From Pseudoglutamicibacter albus (lineage in GTDB: Bacteria > Actinomycetota > Actinomycetes > Actinomycetales > Micrococcaceae), in contig NZ_JAKRCW010000002.1 of assembly GCF_022346425.1 (NCBI RefSeq), positions 62,001 through 126,000 of the forward strand: DNA of 64,000 nucleotides, in the 5' to 3' direction. Below, piece after piece: positions 34,245 to 42,466 of this stretch (positions within the stretch are counted from its first letter, which is position 1; the number at the start of each line of letters is the position of its first letter). The notes below the pieces were generated by a model. That model was given only the letters and a program-made list of their open reading frames with translations, was not told where the DNA came from and searched no databases. The position numbers and the translations under genes are program-made.

Positions 34245-34828
34245 CGATCGATGTGACGATGCTGTTGATGGTCGCGGTGTTGGTCTCCGCGGGCATCTAT
34301 CTGATGCTTGAGCGCACCCTGACCCGGGTTTTGTTGGGCACGCTCTTGTTGGGCAATGGCGTCAATGTTTTGATTCTGACGGCCGGCGGGCCGGGAGGCT
34401 TGGCCCCGCTGGTAGGTGGGGAAGTGCCTGCGGAGGATTATTCGGATCCACTCCCGCAAGCGATGATCCTCACCGCGATCGTGATTTCCTTCGCCGTCAC
34501 GGCTTTCTTGCTGGGCATGATCTACCGTTCGTGGTGGCTTTCGCGTGCCGATGAGATCCAGGCCGACGCCGAAGACGTGCGTGTTTCGCAGGAAGGCATT
34601 GTGCACGACCCTGAAGAGGACGGCGAGATGCCCGTTGAGGATTCGGAGTTCGCGACCCAGGATGAAGTTGATTCCGATGACGATGGCGGCCTGGGTGAGG
34701 ACCCTGAGAACTGCACACCGGCGCAGGCTGCGCGGACACGTGCGGAGGCGCGCAGGGTTGTTGATGAATACATGACCGAGAAGGCGCGGGAAGCTGAACG
34801 CGAAGAGCAAGAGAAGGGTGAGCGCTGA
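34241..34828 (+). CDS. mrpC: Na+/H+ antiporter subunit C with acidic C-terminal tail
   Basis: This is the NuoK-like subunit. Its first 105 or so residues hold three membrane helices with LERTLTRVLLGTLLLGNGVNVLIL and PLPQAMILTAIVISFAVTAFLL. After that it carries an unusual hydrophilic tail of about 90 residues rich in Glu and Asp, ending in a Lys/Arg/Glu helix (ARTRAEARRVVDEYMTEKAR). Many MrpC proteins stop at 110-150 residues. The tail should lie in the cytoplasm. ATGA overlap with mrpA, TGATG overlap with mrpD. Confidence 0.93.
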   Translation: MTIDVTMLLMVAVLVSAGIYLMLERTLTRVLLGTLLLGNGVNVLILTAGGPGGLAPLVGGEVPAEDYSDPLPQAMILTAIVISFAVTAFLLGMIYRSWWLSRADEIQADAEDVRVSQEGIVHDPEEDGEMPVEDSEFATQDEVDSDDDGGLGEDPENCTPAQAARTRAEARRVVDEYMTEKAREAEREEQEKGER

Positions 34829-36558
34829 TGAATTGGGAAGCGTTGCCTTTCGATGTTGTTTCGCTGACTCCGCTGGTGGTTGTGCTGCCGATCCTGGGCG
34901 CTGCGTTGACGTTCGTGTTCCAGCGTTCCCCGCGTGCTCAACGGTTCGTTTCGATCACAACGCTGTCGCTTGCGTTGCTGATCGGTTTCGTGTTGCTGTT
35001 GCGGTCTTATTCGTTGGGTGCTGCCGCGGTCACTATGGGTGGCTGGGCTCCACCGTTTGGCATCACGCTGGTGGTGGACGAGTTCGCGGCCCTGATGCTG
35101 GTGGTCTCGAATGTGGTTTCGCTGGCGGTGCTGATTTATGCGACGGGACAGGGCTATACGGACCAGAACGGTGATGGACCGATCTCGGTTTTCTATCCGA
35201 CCTACATGTTCTTGGTCGCGGGCGTCTCTAACGCGTTTGTCGCCGGTGACTTGTTCAACCTGTATGTGGGCTTCGAGATTTTCCTGACAGCCTCCTACGT
35301 GTTGATCACGCTGGGTGGTTCCGCTGAGCGTGTCCGCGCCGGTACAACCTATGTTGTTGTTTCGGTTGTGTCTTCGATGCTGTTCCTGATTTCGATCGGT
35401 GTGATCTATGCCGCGACGGGCACGGTTTCGATGGCGGATGTTTCGGATAAGATCGCTCAGCTTGGCCCGACGACGCAGACGTTGCTGCACCTGATGGTTC
35501 TGATCGCGTTCGGCGTCAAGGCGGCCGTGTTCCCGTTGAGTTTCTGGCTGCCGGACTCGTATCCGACCGCTCCGGCGCCGGTCACGGCGGTGTTCGCGGG
35601 TTTGCTCACCAAGGTGGGCGTGTACGCGATTGTTCGTACCGAGACGCTGCTGTTCCGGGACAACGATCTTTCGGCTCTTCTGATGTGGGTCGCGGTACTG
35701 ACGATGATCGTCGGTATTCTGGGTGCGCTGGTCCAGACCGAGATCAAACGTATGCTCTCGTTCACGCTCACAAGCCACATCGGCTACATGGTTTTCGGCA
35801 TCGCACTGGGCACGCAGACCGGTTACGCTGCCGCGATCTATTATGTGGCGCACCATATTTTGGTTCAGACTTCGCTGTTCATGGTTGTGGGGTTGATTGA
35901 GCGGCGCGGCGGCACCTCGAACATCGAGAGGCTGGGTTCGCTCGCTAAGCTCGCTCCGTTCTTGGCGGTCCTGTATTTCATCCCAGCCATGAACCTTGCC
36001 GGTATCCCGCCGTTCTCGGGCTTCATCGGGAAGGTCGGCTTGGTCATCGGCGGTGTCGAGGACGGTACGGCGATGGCGTGGGTCAACATCGCGGCCTCGC
36101 TGCTGACGAGCTTGCTGACGCTGGTCGCGGTGGCTCGCGTATGGAACCGTGCGTTCTGGCGGCGTGCTGAGGACGCTGAGGACGCGGACCCGATGCTGCT
36201 TGAGGCGATGAACAAGAAGTTCCGCCGCGTACGCACCTACGAGGCGGTAGCCCAGTTCCCGGATTCGCGTTATTCAGACCGCGGCGATGTCAAGGTCCTG
36301 CCAGGCATCATGGTCGGTTCGACGGCAGCGCTGGTGTGCGCATCGTTGTCTTTGACGATCTTCGCGGGCCCACTGTTCCAGCTGACTGATAAAGCATCAG
36401 CCGCGATGCTCGAGGGCAAGGAGTACCGCGTGGCCGTGTACGAGGCTTCGAACCGCGCCGAACCGGAACGCGGCGGCCCAACAGATGGTGAGCGGCGCAC
36501 GTTGGAGAACCCGTCCGGTGAAGCCAACCGATCCGGTGAAGGTGGTGCAGGCAAGTGA
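34828..36558 (+). CDS. mrpD: Na+/H+ antiporter subunit D
   Basis: This 576-residue NuoN/NuoM-like antiporter subunit has about 14 helices. Typical blocks are SLTPLVVVLPILGAALTF, DLFNLYVGFEIFLTASYVLI, GVKAAVFPLSFWLPDSYPTAPAPVTAVFAGLLTKVG (the conserved Lys of the proton path) and GIPPFSGFIGKVGL. The C-terminal 60 residues form a hydrophilic extension rich in Glu, Arg and Gly. Start and stop overlap both neighbours. Confidence 0.95.
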   Translation: MNWEALPFDVVSLTPLVVVLPILGAALTFVFQRSPRAQRFVSITTLSLALLIGFVLLLRSYSLGAAAVTMGGWAPPFGITLVVDEFAALMLVVSNVVSLAVLIYATGQGYTDQNGDGPISVFYPTYMFLVAGVSNAFVAGDLFNLYVGFEIFLTASYVLITLGGSAERVRAGTTYVVVSVVSSMLFLISIGVIYAATGTVSMADVSDKIAQLGPTTQTLLHLMVLIAFGVKAAVFPLSFWLPDSYPTAPAPVTAVFAGLLTKVGVYAIVRTETLLFRDNDLSALLMWVAVLTMIVGILGALVQTEIKRMLSFTLTSHIGYMVFGIALGTQTGYAAAIYYVAHHILVQTSLFMVVGLIERRGGTSNIERLGSLAKLAPFLAVLYFIPAMNLAGIPPFSGFIGKVGLVIGGVEDGTAMAWVNIAASLLTSLLTLVAVARVWNRAFWRRAEDAEDADPMLLEAMNKKFRRVRTYEAVAQFPDSRYSDRGDVKVLPGIMVGSTAALVCASLSLTIFAGPLFQLTDKASAAMLEGKEYRVAVYEASNRAEPERGGPTDGERRTLENPSGEANRSGEGGAGK

Positions 36559-37208
36559 AGCGTTTCGGGAAAATGACGCGCCGCCTGCTGGTTGAGCTAC
36601 CCCTGCTGGTGTGGCTCGTGGTGCTGTGGTGCATCCTGTGGCAGTCCTTCGCGTTGGCGAACATACTGTTCGGGTTGGCGCTCTCGCTGCTGATCGTCCG
36701 GGTTTTCCGTTTGCCGCCGGTGGTGCTTTCGGGCCGTTTCTCGCCGGTGCGTGGGCTGGCGTTCCTCGGCTGGTTTGTGGGACAGATTGTCTCTGGTTCG
36801 CTCCAGGTCACGTGGGTTTCCTGGAGGCAGGGCAAGGACGTCACGAACGCCGTGGTTGAGGTTCCGTTGCGTACCCGTGACGACTTGCTGATGACCGCGG
36901 TGGGACATGTGGCTTCGCTGATCCCGGGCTCACTCGTGGTTGATGTTGATCGCCGCCACGGGACGCTGTACCTGCATGTTCTGGGGATCAGGAACACGGA
37001 AGACGCGAACAGGTTCCGGGCCGATGTCCTGGAGATCGAGCGACGGCTGATCTATGTGATGGGTTCGCGCGCGGAGCTGGATCTGTTGCGTAAAGAGGAG
37101 CTACGTGTGGCGCGTGAGCTGGTCGCTGCGCGTCGTGAAGCTGATGGCTGGCATTCGGTTGATGCCGCGGTCGATGCTCAGCGCGGTAAGGGAGGTGACG
37201 CCCGATGA
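36555..37208 (+). CDS. mrpE: Na+/H+ antiporter subunit E
   Basis: This 217-residue MrpE has two or three N-terminal helices, with LLVWLVVLWCILWQSFALANILFGLALSLL and RGLAFLGWFVGQIVSGSLQVTWV. The conserved ISLTPGSL-like block is seen here as HVASLIPGSLVVDVDRRHGTLYLHVLG. The C-terminal 60 residues are charged and predicted helical. The GTG start overlaps the mrpD stop by four bases. Confidence 0.93.
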   Translation: MKRFGKMTRRLLVELPLLVWLVVLWCILWQSFALANILFGLALSLLIVRVFRLPPVVLSGRFSPVRGLAFLGWFVGQIVSGSLQVTWVSWRQGKDVTNAVVEVPLRTRDDLLMTAVGHVASLIPGSLVVDVDRRHGTLYLHVLGIRNTEDANRFRADVLEIERRLIYVMGSRAELDLLRKEELRVARELVAARREADGWHSVDAAVDAQRGKGGDAR

Positions 37209-37600
37209 TGTGGTGGACTGAATACGGTTGGTTCGGCTGGGCCGCGATGGTGGCTGCGGTCATATTGGGTTTGGCCGCCATCTTGACGGTGGTGCGTATT
37301 GTGCGGGGGCCTTCGCTTCTGGACCGGATTATCGCCTCGGATGTTTTGCTGGTGATTATCTCGTGCGGCCTGTTGATTTGGATGGCAGTATCGAGTGATT
37401 TCTCTTCGTTGCCGATGGTCTTCTTGGCATCGGTGATCGGCTTCTTAGGTTCGGTGACGGTCGCCCGCGTCACGGCCTCTTCTGCTGCGACTCAGATGCC
37501 CGTGGAAGGAACGGGCACGGACGCCGCCGGGGACGCGACGCCGGGCGCAGCGCAGGCTCCGGCAGCGCAGGCGCCGGCTGAGCGGGGTGATTCGGCGTGA
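37205..37600 (+). CDS. mrpF: Na+/H+ antiporter subunit F
   Basis: This 131-residue small subunit has three helices, with LTVVRIVRGPSLLDRIIASDVLLVIISCGLLIWMA as the family signature. It has a 35-residue Ala/Pro/Gly-rich tail of low complexity. Four-base overlaps join it to mrpE and mrpG. Confidence 0.92.
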   Translation: MMWWTEYGWFGWAAMVAAVILGLAAILTVVRIVRGPSLLDRIIASDVLLVIISCGLLIWMAVSSDFSSLPMVFLASVIGFLGSVTVARVTASSAATQMPVEGTGTDAAGDATPGAAQAPAAQAPAERGDSA

Positions 37601-38028
37601 ACTGGATGCTGTTTTGGGACATCGTCGCCGCGGTCTTGATGATCGGCGGCAGCCTCATGAGCTTGTCTGCGGCGATCGGTATGCTCACGTTCCCGGATGT
37701 ACTCTCCCGCATGCACTCGGCGGCTAAACCGCAGGTTTTAGGGCTGTTGATGATGCTGCTTGCGGTAGCGATCAAAACCACGGTGTGGCAGTGGATCCCG
37801 GTTTTGGCGTTGATCTGGCTCATGATGCTTCTGACCAACCCGGTCTCGGCTCATATGGTGGGGCGTGCCGCGTACCGTTCTAAGCATCTGAAGCGGGCGA
37901 CGCTGATCGAGGACGACCTTGAGGCCGTGGTGAAGGCCGCCGAGGACGCGGAAGACCACCGCACGCCGCGAGGTGAAGCGTTGCACCACCCGACGGCTGT
38001 CCAGGCGGAAGTCGACGGCCATCACTAG
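37597..38028 (+). CDS. mrpG: Na+/H+ antiporter subunit G
   Basis: This 143-residue last subunit has three helices, with MLIGGSLMSLSAAIGMLTFPDVLSRMHSAAKPQVLGLLMMLL, and TNPVSAHMVGRAAYRSKHL as the conserved end of the family. A short acidic tail ends in His residues. The GTG start overlaps mrpF. A direct repeat follows the stop, and a long palindrome downstream probably closes the operon. Confidence 0.93.
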   Translation: MNWMLFWDIVAAVLMIGGSLMSLSAAIGMLTFPDVLSRMHSAAKPQVLGLLMMLLAVAIKTTVWQWIPVLALIWLMMLLTNPVSAHMVGRAAYRSKHLKRATLIEDDLEAVVKAAEDAEDHRTPRGEALHHPTAVQAEVDGHH

Positions 38029-38029
38029 G

Positions 38030-38058
38030 GCAGTGATCAGTGAGTTGAGCAGTGATCA
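38030..38058 (+). repeat. Direct repeat just after the mrpG stop
   Basis: GCAGTGATCA occurs at 38030 and 38049, two bases after the stop codon and 19 bp apart. Confidence 0.6.
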
Positions 38059-38185
38059 CGAGGCGGATATGACCGCCACAACTGACAGCGCTAGAGCAAT
38101 ATTGAGTGGCCTCGCGTCGATGTCACTGCTGACGAATTAGGCGTTCCGTACACGTATTGGGGCCTCGGCGGTTTCGCTGATACGA

Positions 38186-38243
38186 GCACTGCTCCCCATG
38201 AGTTGGGCGCTGTTGACACAGCCCAACTCATGGGGAGCAGTGC
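38186..38243. terminator. Perfect 23-bp palindromic hairpin between mrpG and the DUF4235 gene
   Basis: The arms (38186-38208 and 38221-38243, starting GCACTGCTCC and ending GGAGCAGTGC) pair without mismatch around a 12-base loop. They lie between two convergent transcription units. There is no T-run on the plus side. It probably ends transcription from both sides. The rest of the 38029-38261 gap holds no gene. Confidence 0.6.
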
Positions 38244-38261
38244 ATCTTTGTCCGGGAGAGT

Positions 38262-38531
38262 CTAGATTTCTTCCGGGTTGTCTTTAGAGCGCTTGGCGGC
38301 CTTCTTAGAGCCCTGCTCGATCGAGGTCTGGATCAAAGCCATCATGCCAGCGGAGATCGCCGCAAACAGGGCAACGCGGGTAGCGGAGGCTTCTTCGCGG
38401 GCTTCCTTGTTCTTCTTCGTTGGAGCGTCGGCACCAGTGACCTGGGCCCATACGTTCTCCAGAACACGGGAACCCACGATTCCCGCAACGAGCGAAAAGA
38501 TGGACGCGAAAATCTTGTTCAAAGCATTCAC
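38262..38531 (-). CDS. Small membrane protein, DUF4235 family
   Basis: This 89-residue protein has two hydrophobic segments (IFASIFSLVAGIVGSRVLENVW and ATRVALFAAISAGMMALIQ) separated by a Lys-rich loop. It has a Lys/Arg-rich C-terminus. This pattern and the VLENVWAQVTG block match the actinobacterial DUF4235 family, whose function is unknown. I chose the GTG at 38531, which gives the usual family length; a longer frame reaches into the upstream gene. It follows the PabC-like gene by 10 bases on the same strand, so the two are probably co-transcribed. Confidence 0.75.
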   Translation of the reverse strand: MNALNKIFASIFSLVAGIVGSRVLENVWAQVTGADAPTKKNKEAREEASATRVALFAAISAGMMALIQTSIEQGSKKAAKRSKDNPEEI

Positions 38532-38541
38532 GGGTTCCACA

Positions 38542-39507
38542 CTACAGCGTTTGTTCGAGCGCGTGGGAAAGAATCCGATGTAATTGCGCATCTACACCGA
38601 CTTCAACCCCATCCACATGCGAGACCGGGCGTAGCATCTTGACCGAGCTCGCAAGCCACAACGCATCCGCCGTGAGCAGGTCGGCAGGCCGCATCGGAAC
38701 CGCCTCGACCTCCCAGCCGAGGGCTCGGGCGGCCTCAGAAACCGCCGCGACCGTTGTGCCAGCGAGGCCGCCCGTTTCAACGCTCGGGGTGCGCACAACA
38801 ATCTGCCCGGAGCCTTCGCCAGAGCGATACGAAGCGACCACGGAGGCGGTCAAGCCGTCGAGGATGAGACCGTCGCTGGTCACGAAGATCGCGTCATCGG
38901 CGCCGTGCTTCTTCGCGTACGTCAACGCGGCGACGTTGACCGCATAAGACAGCGTCTTAGCGCCCAACAGCAGCCACGGGGCGCGCTGTGCCGCGCCCGA
39001 ATCGTATCCGCGATCAAGGGTCAGAACCTTGATCGGTTTCGGGTCCGGATCCCTCGCAGGGACGGGGGAGAGGGTCACAAAACACGCGGGGCCTGTGCCA
39101 GGAGCTCCGCGGGTTGCGACGCAACGGATGGACGCCTCGGGTTCGCCATCCGCATCCTGACCTAAGAACGCATCCAGGCCCAACGCGATTGCGCGCTCCC
39201 ACACTGCGGCCGGCGGAATCTCGAGAGCAAGCGCCGCTGCCGAGCGCTCCATCCGCGCCAAATGTTCGATCACAGACCGGATCCTGCCGCGCCGGTACAG
39301 CAATGTCTCGAATACGCCGTCACCGCGGGTCACGCCCGCATCGTCAAGCCGCAGCCAGCCCGCCGCAGGATCAACGCAACGAACAGACCAACCCGCGCCC
39401 GCATCGATAGCCGCCGGCGCATCGGAGGCTGCTGGCTCTGGCACAGTTGCGGTACAGGGCTCGATCCACACCGCGACCATCGAATTCGGCTTCTTCTGCT
39501 GGCTCAT
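38542..39507 (-). CDS. pabC: Class IV aminotransferase-fold enzyme, probable aminodeoxychorismate lyase
   Basis: This 321-residue PLP enzyme of fold type IV is likely the PabC step of folate synthesis (4-amino-4-deoxychorismate to 4-aminobenzoate and pyruvate). Signs are RLDDAGVTRGDGVFETLLYRRGRI near residue 60, the PLP Lys in LLLGAKTLSYAVNVAALTYAKKHGADDAIFV, and TPSVETGGLAGTTVAAVSEAARALGWEVEAVPM at the end. Branched-chain or D-amino-acid aminotransferases share this fold, so the symbol is tentative. The ATG follows GGAGGG; an internal Met at residue 10 is possible. Confidence 0.75.
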   Translation of the reverse strand: MSQQKKPNSMVAVWIEPCTATVPEPAASDAPAAIDAGAGWSVRCVDPAAGWLRLDDAGVTRGDGVFETLLYRRGRIRSVIEHLARMERSAAALALEIPPAAVWERAIALGLDAFLGQDADGEPEASIRCVATRGAPGTGPACFVTLSPVPARDPDPKPIKVLTLDRGYDSGAAQRAPWLLLGAKTLSYAVNVAALTYAKKHGADDAIFVTSDGLILDGLTASVVASYRSGEGSGQIVVRTPSVETGGLAGTTVAAVSEAARALGWEVEAVPMRPADLLTADALWLASSVKMLRPVSHVDGVEVGVDAQLHRILSHALEQTL

Positions 39508-39669
39508 GAGCCCTCCGCGTGTAGGCCGCCACAAAGGATTATTGTCTCAGCGTACCGGTGTACAGCGCGTTCACAGATAGAGTTACACGTATCGGTATTT
39601 ATTGAGGCGGCTCACATGCGGGCCGGTTGATGCGGCGACGACAGGGAACGAACGCGAGAGGACTCCCGG

Positions 39670-41148
39670 ATGGGCGATATCTGGCTTTTGCCAGCGAATT
39701 GGCCTGAGTGGCTCACGTACACGTTGCTCACGGTGGACTTGCTGATCCGTATCGCGATGCTCGGTATTGTGCCTGGGGGCCGCCGCCCCACCACCGCGAT
39801 GGCGTGGCTGCTTGCGATCTTCCTGTTGCCCTACGTCGGCCTGATTATTTTCTTGCTGTTCGGTTCGCACCGGCTCAACAGGCCGCGGCGTGAACGCCAA
39901 GAGGCCGTCAACTGGGAGATCATGACGGCGGTCGGCCCGGACCCGCTCGATAGAGTTCCCGGCCATTTCCCGCGCTGGGTCACGAGTGTTTCCGAACTTA
40001 ACCAGAACCTGACCGGCTACCCGCTGGCTGGCGGTAACCGGTTCCGCTTCGACGCCGACTATAAGAACATCCTGAAGACGATGGCCGAGGACATCGACTC
40101 CGCCAACGACTACGTGCATGTCGAGTTCTATATCGCCGGTATTGATCAGGAATACACCGAGCCGGTGTTCCAAGCGCTCGAGCGGGCTGCCGCTCGCGGG
40201 GTCAAGGTGCGTTTCCTCTTCGATCAGATCGGTAGCTGGCGCTTGCCCGGTTACCGGAAGATGAAGGAACGCCTCACTGAGGCGGGTATCGAGTGGTACC
40301 GCATGTTGCCTATCGCGCCGTTCAAGTGGCGTTGGCGCCGCCCGGACCTGCGTAACCACCGCAAGATCCTGGTGGTCGATGGCCGGGTGGGCATGACCGG
40401 TTCGATCAACCTGATCGAGCCAAGCTATCTGCGGCGTTCCGCCCACCGCAAGGGGCGCGAATGGATAGACATGATGGCCCGCATCGAAGGCCCGATGGTG
40501 GACCACCTCGACCTCATCTTCGCTACAGACTGGTACCTCGAATCCGGTAAGAAAGTGTTCGATCAGCTCCAGTTCGCCGAACACGACCGTCCCGCGGACA
40601 CGCTCGCGCAGATGATCCCTTCCGGGCCGGGGTATCCGCAGGAGAACAACCTGCGTATGTTCAACTCGCTCATCTATAACGCGAGCCGGCAGGTGCGCAT
40701 CACGACCCCGTACCTGGTTCCGGATGATTCGCTACTGTATGCGTTGACGACTGCCGCGCAAGCCGGGGTGGATGTGGAACTGTATCTGTGCCGCGAGGGC
40801 GATAACAAGATCACCAACCACGCGCAACAGTCCTACTACGACACCCTGTTGGAAGCGGGCGTGGAGATCTACCGATACCCGTCACCGGATGTCCTGCACT
40901 CCAAGTGCGTCACGGTCGATGACACGGTGGGTGTGTTCGGTTCCTCCAACATGGATATGCGCTCCTTCAGCCTCAACAACGAGATCACCGTGTTGACGCT
41001 GGGCAGTGAATGTGTGGCCTCCCTCAACGAGATCATGGATTCGTATAAAGCCGAATCGGAGCTACTCACGAAAGAAGTGTGGGCTTCGCGTTCACGCATC
41101 GAACGCTGGCTGGATAACGTAGTGCGCCTCACTGCGGTCGTGCAGTAA
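39670..41148 (+). CDS. cls: Cardiolipin synthase (phospholipase D family)
   Basis: This 492-residue membrane enzyme condenses phosphatidylglycerol (or CDP-DAG in some actinobacteria) to cardiolipin. Two N-terminal helices (about residues 15-35 and 45-65, with PGGRRPTTAMAWLLAIFLLPYVGLIIFLLFG) are followed by two HxK motifs of the PLD superfamily, NHRKILVVDGRVGMTGSINL and LHSKCVTVDDTVGVFGSSNMD. Two intact motifs and the length fit bacterial Cls. GAGAGGA precedes the ATG. Its last 20 bases overlap the convergent kinase gene. Confidence 0.93.
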   Translation: MGDIWLLPANWPEWLTYTLLTVDLLIRIAMLGIVPGGRRPTTAMAWLLAIFLLPYVGLIIFLLFGSHRLNRPRRERQEAVNWEIMTAVGPDPLDRVPGHFPRWVTSVSELNQNLTGYPLAGGNRFRFDADYKNILKTMAEDIDSANDYVHVEFYIAGIDQEYTEPVFQALERAAARGVKVRFLFDQIGSWRLPGYRKMKERLTEAGIEWYRMLPIAPFKWRWRRPDLRNHRKILVVDGRVGMTGSINLIEPSYLRRSAHRKGREWIDMMARIEGPMVDHLDLIFATDWYLESGKKVFDQLQFAEHDRPADTLAQMIPSGPGYPQENNLRMFNSLIYNASRQVRITTPYLVPDDSLLYALTTAAQAGVDVELYLCREGDNKITNHAQQSYYDTLLEAGVEIYRYPSPDVLHSKCVTVDDTVGVFGSSNMDMRSFSLNNEITVLTLGSECVASLNEIMDSYKAESELLTKEVWASRSRIERWLDNVVRLTAVVQ

Positions 41149-41716
41149 GGGTGCTGAACCACGCTTGGGCTTGGGCGAGCACGTCGCCGTTCCCGTTATC
41201 GACGCTGATGCTGATGTCGTTGGGGCCGTCGCTTGCGGCGGGTAGCTGTTCTTCTTGTGCGGCCCAGGTGTCCCAGTAGGGCGCGTAGGTTGCGCCGTCG
41301 CGGGCGAGTGCGCGTTCTTTGCGGGCAGCGGTCTCAAGCATGAGTGTGAGTGTTCCGGCGAGGAAGGGGCGTGCGGCGGGATGTCCGGCGCCGACTCCTT
41401 CGATGATGATGATGTCCGCGGGCCCGAGTGTGCGGGGTGCATCGTGGCGTGAGGTGTGCCAGTTCCAGGGTGTCCAGATCGCCTTGCCGTCGCGCACGAG
41501 ATCGGGCAGGACCTGTTGCGTGTAGGTTTCAAGGCCTGCGGCGAGGCCGTCCCAGCCGGGGTAGAGCTCGTCGAGGTGGAGCACATCGACGCTATGGCGC
41601 TCGCCGTGTAGCCCTGCGTCCCGCGCCCATTCGGCCAACCGTAAGCTCAGGTGTGTTTTCCCTGTCCCTGAGCGGCCGTCGAGCGCGATGATCAGTGGCT
41701 TGCTTCGCGTACCCAT
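41129..41716 (-). CDS. P-loop uridine-kinase-like protein
   Basis: This 195-residue protein has Walker A ALDGRSGTGKTHL near residue 12, a LHLDELYPGWDG block resembling the DxFY motif of uridine/pantothenate kinases, and the WNWHTSRHDAP and IIIIEGVGAG blocks. It looks like a nucleoside or uridine kinase-like phosphotransferase, but the substrate cannot be read from the sequence. It overlaps the upstream phosphatase gene by 25 bases and the convergent cls gene by 20 bases. Confidence 0.75.
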   Translation of the reverse strand: MGTRSKPLIIALDGRSGTGKTHLSLRLAEWARDAGLHGERHSVDVLHLDELYPGWDGLAAGLETYTQQVLPDLVRDGKAIWTPWNWHTSRHDAPRTLGPADIIIIEGVGAGHPAARPFLAGTLTLMLETAARKERALARDGATYAPYWDTWAAQEEQLPAASDGPNDISISVDNGNGDVLAQAQAWFSTLTARPQ

Positions 41717-42252
41717 TCGATGATTCCCGGGATCGCGGCGGTGATTTGCTCGCGCGTGATTTCGAAGTCGTTGATGTCGCCGTACCAGGGGTCTGCCATG
41801 CGCAGGCTGCTTTCGTCTTGGTGGGCCGCGCCTGGTTCGAAGGAGCGAAGCATGCGGATGCGGGAGCGGTTGATTTCCGCCGGGGCGAGTGCGCGCAGGG
41901 TTTCGATGTGGCGGACGTCTGCTGCAAGGAACAGGTCGGTTGCTGCCCAGTCGTTGTCGTTGAGTTGGCGGGCTACGTGCCCTTTCGCTGTGAGGCCGAG
42001 TTCGTTGAGCATGCGCTCGGTGCGTGGGTCGGCTGGGTTGCCGGCTTCTTCATCCGATGTACCGCACGAGTCCACGCGAACGTTGGTGATGCCTGCGTTG
42101 GCGAGTGCGTCTTGGAGCATGTAGTGGGCCATCGCGGAGCGGCAGATGTTGCCGGTGCACACCACAAGGATTGTGAACGGGGCATGGTCTGAGGCGTTCT
42201 GTTCCGTTGTGGTGCCGGGGTGGCCGGCGGAGGTTGAGGCGTTTTCCAACAT
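41692..42252 (-). CDS. Low-molecular-weight protein tyrosine phosphatase
   Basis: This 186-residue cytoplasmic phosphatase has the P-loop VVCTGNICRSAMA (CX5R, near residue 32) and the general-acid loop MADPWYGDINDFE (DPWYG). An N-terminal stretch of about 25 polar residues precedes the family domain. In actinobacteria such enzymes act on tyrosine-phosphorylated proteins, including those for polysaccharide export. It probably forms a two-gene operon with the overlapping kinase-like gene. Confidence 0.9.
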   Translation of the reverse strand: MLENASTSAGHPGTTTEQNASDHAPFTILVVCTGNICRSAMAHYMLQDALANAGITNVRVDSCGTSDEEAGNPADPRTERMLNELGLTAKGHVARQLNDNDWAATDLFLAADVRHIETLRALAPAEINRSRIRMLRSFEPGAAHQDESSLRMADPWYGDINDFEITREQITAAIPGIIEWVREASH

Positions 42253-42275
42253 GAGTCCAGACTAGCTAAACCAAA

Positions 42276-42349
42276 GTTGAGCCGGTGTGACTCAGGATAA
42301 GTTGACAAGACTCGGCTCATGTTACATACTTGAGTACAGATGGCTCAGG
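42276..42349 (+). promoter_or_regulatory. dnaK promoter with two HspR (HAIR) operators
   Basis: The HAIR consensus is CTTGAGT-N7-ACTCAAG. Two matches flank a promoter: GTTGAGC-N7-ACTCAGG (42276-42296) and CTTGAGT-N7-GCTCAGG (42329-42349). TTGACA (42302-42307), 17 bp, CATACT (42325-42330) is the likely promoter, so the second operator covers the start point. A third, outward-facing pair ACTCAA-GCG-TTGAGT lies at 42400-42414. HspR is encoded at the end of the operon, which gives autoregulation with DnaK as co-repressor as known in Streptomyces and mycobacteria. Confidence 0.85.
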
Positions 42350-42466
42350 TTTGGGGCTTCGGTTGGTGAATCACCGGACGGTGAACTATCAACCGCGGAA
42401 CTCAAGCGTTGAGTCGAATAGACAAGGTGAAGGCCGTTGACTGAACGGCCGGAAAAGAGGAATTCA

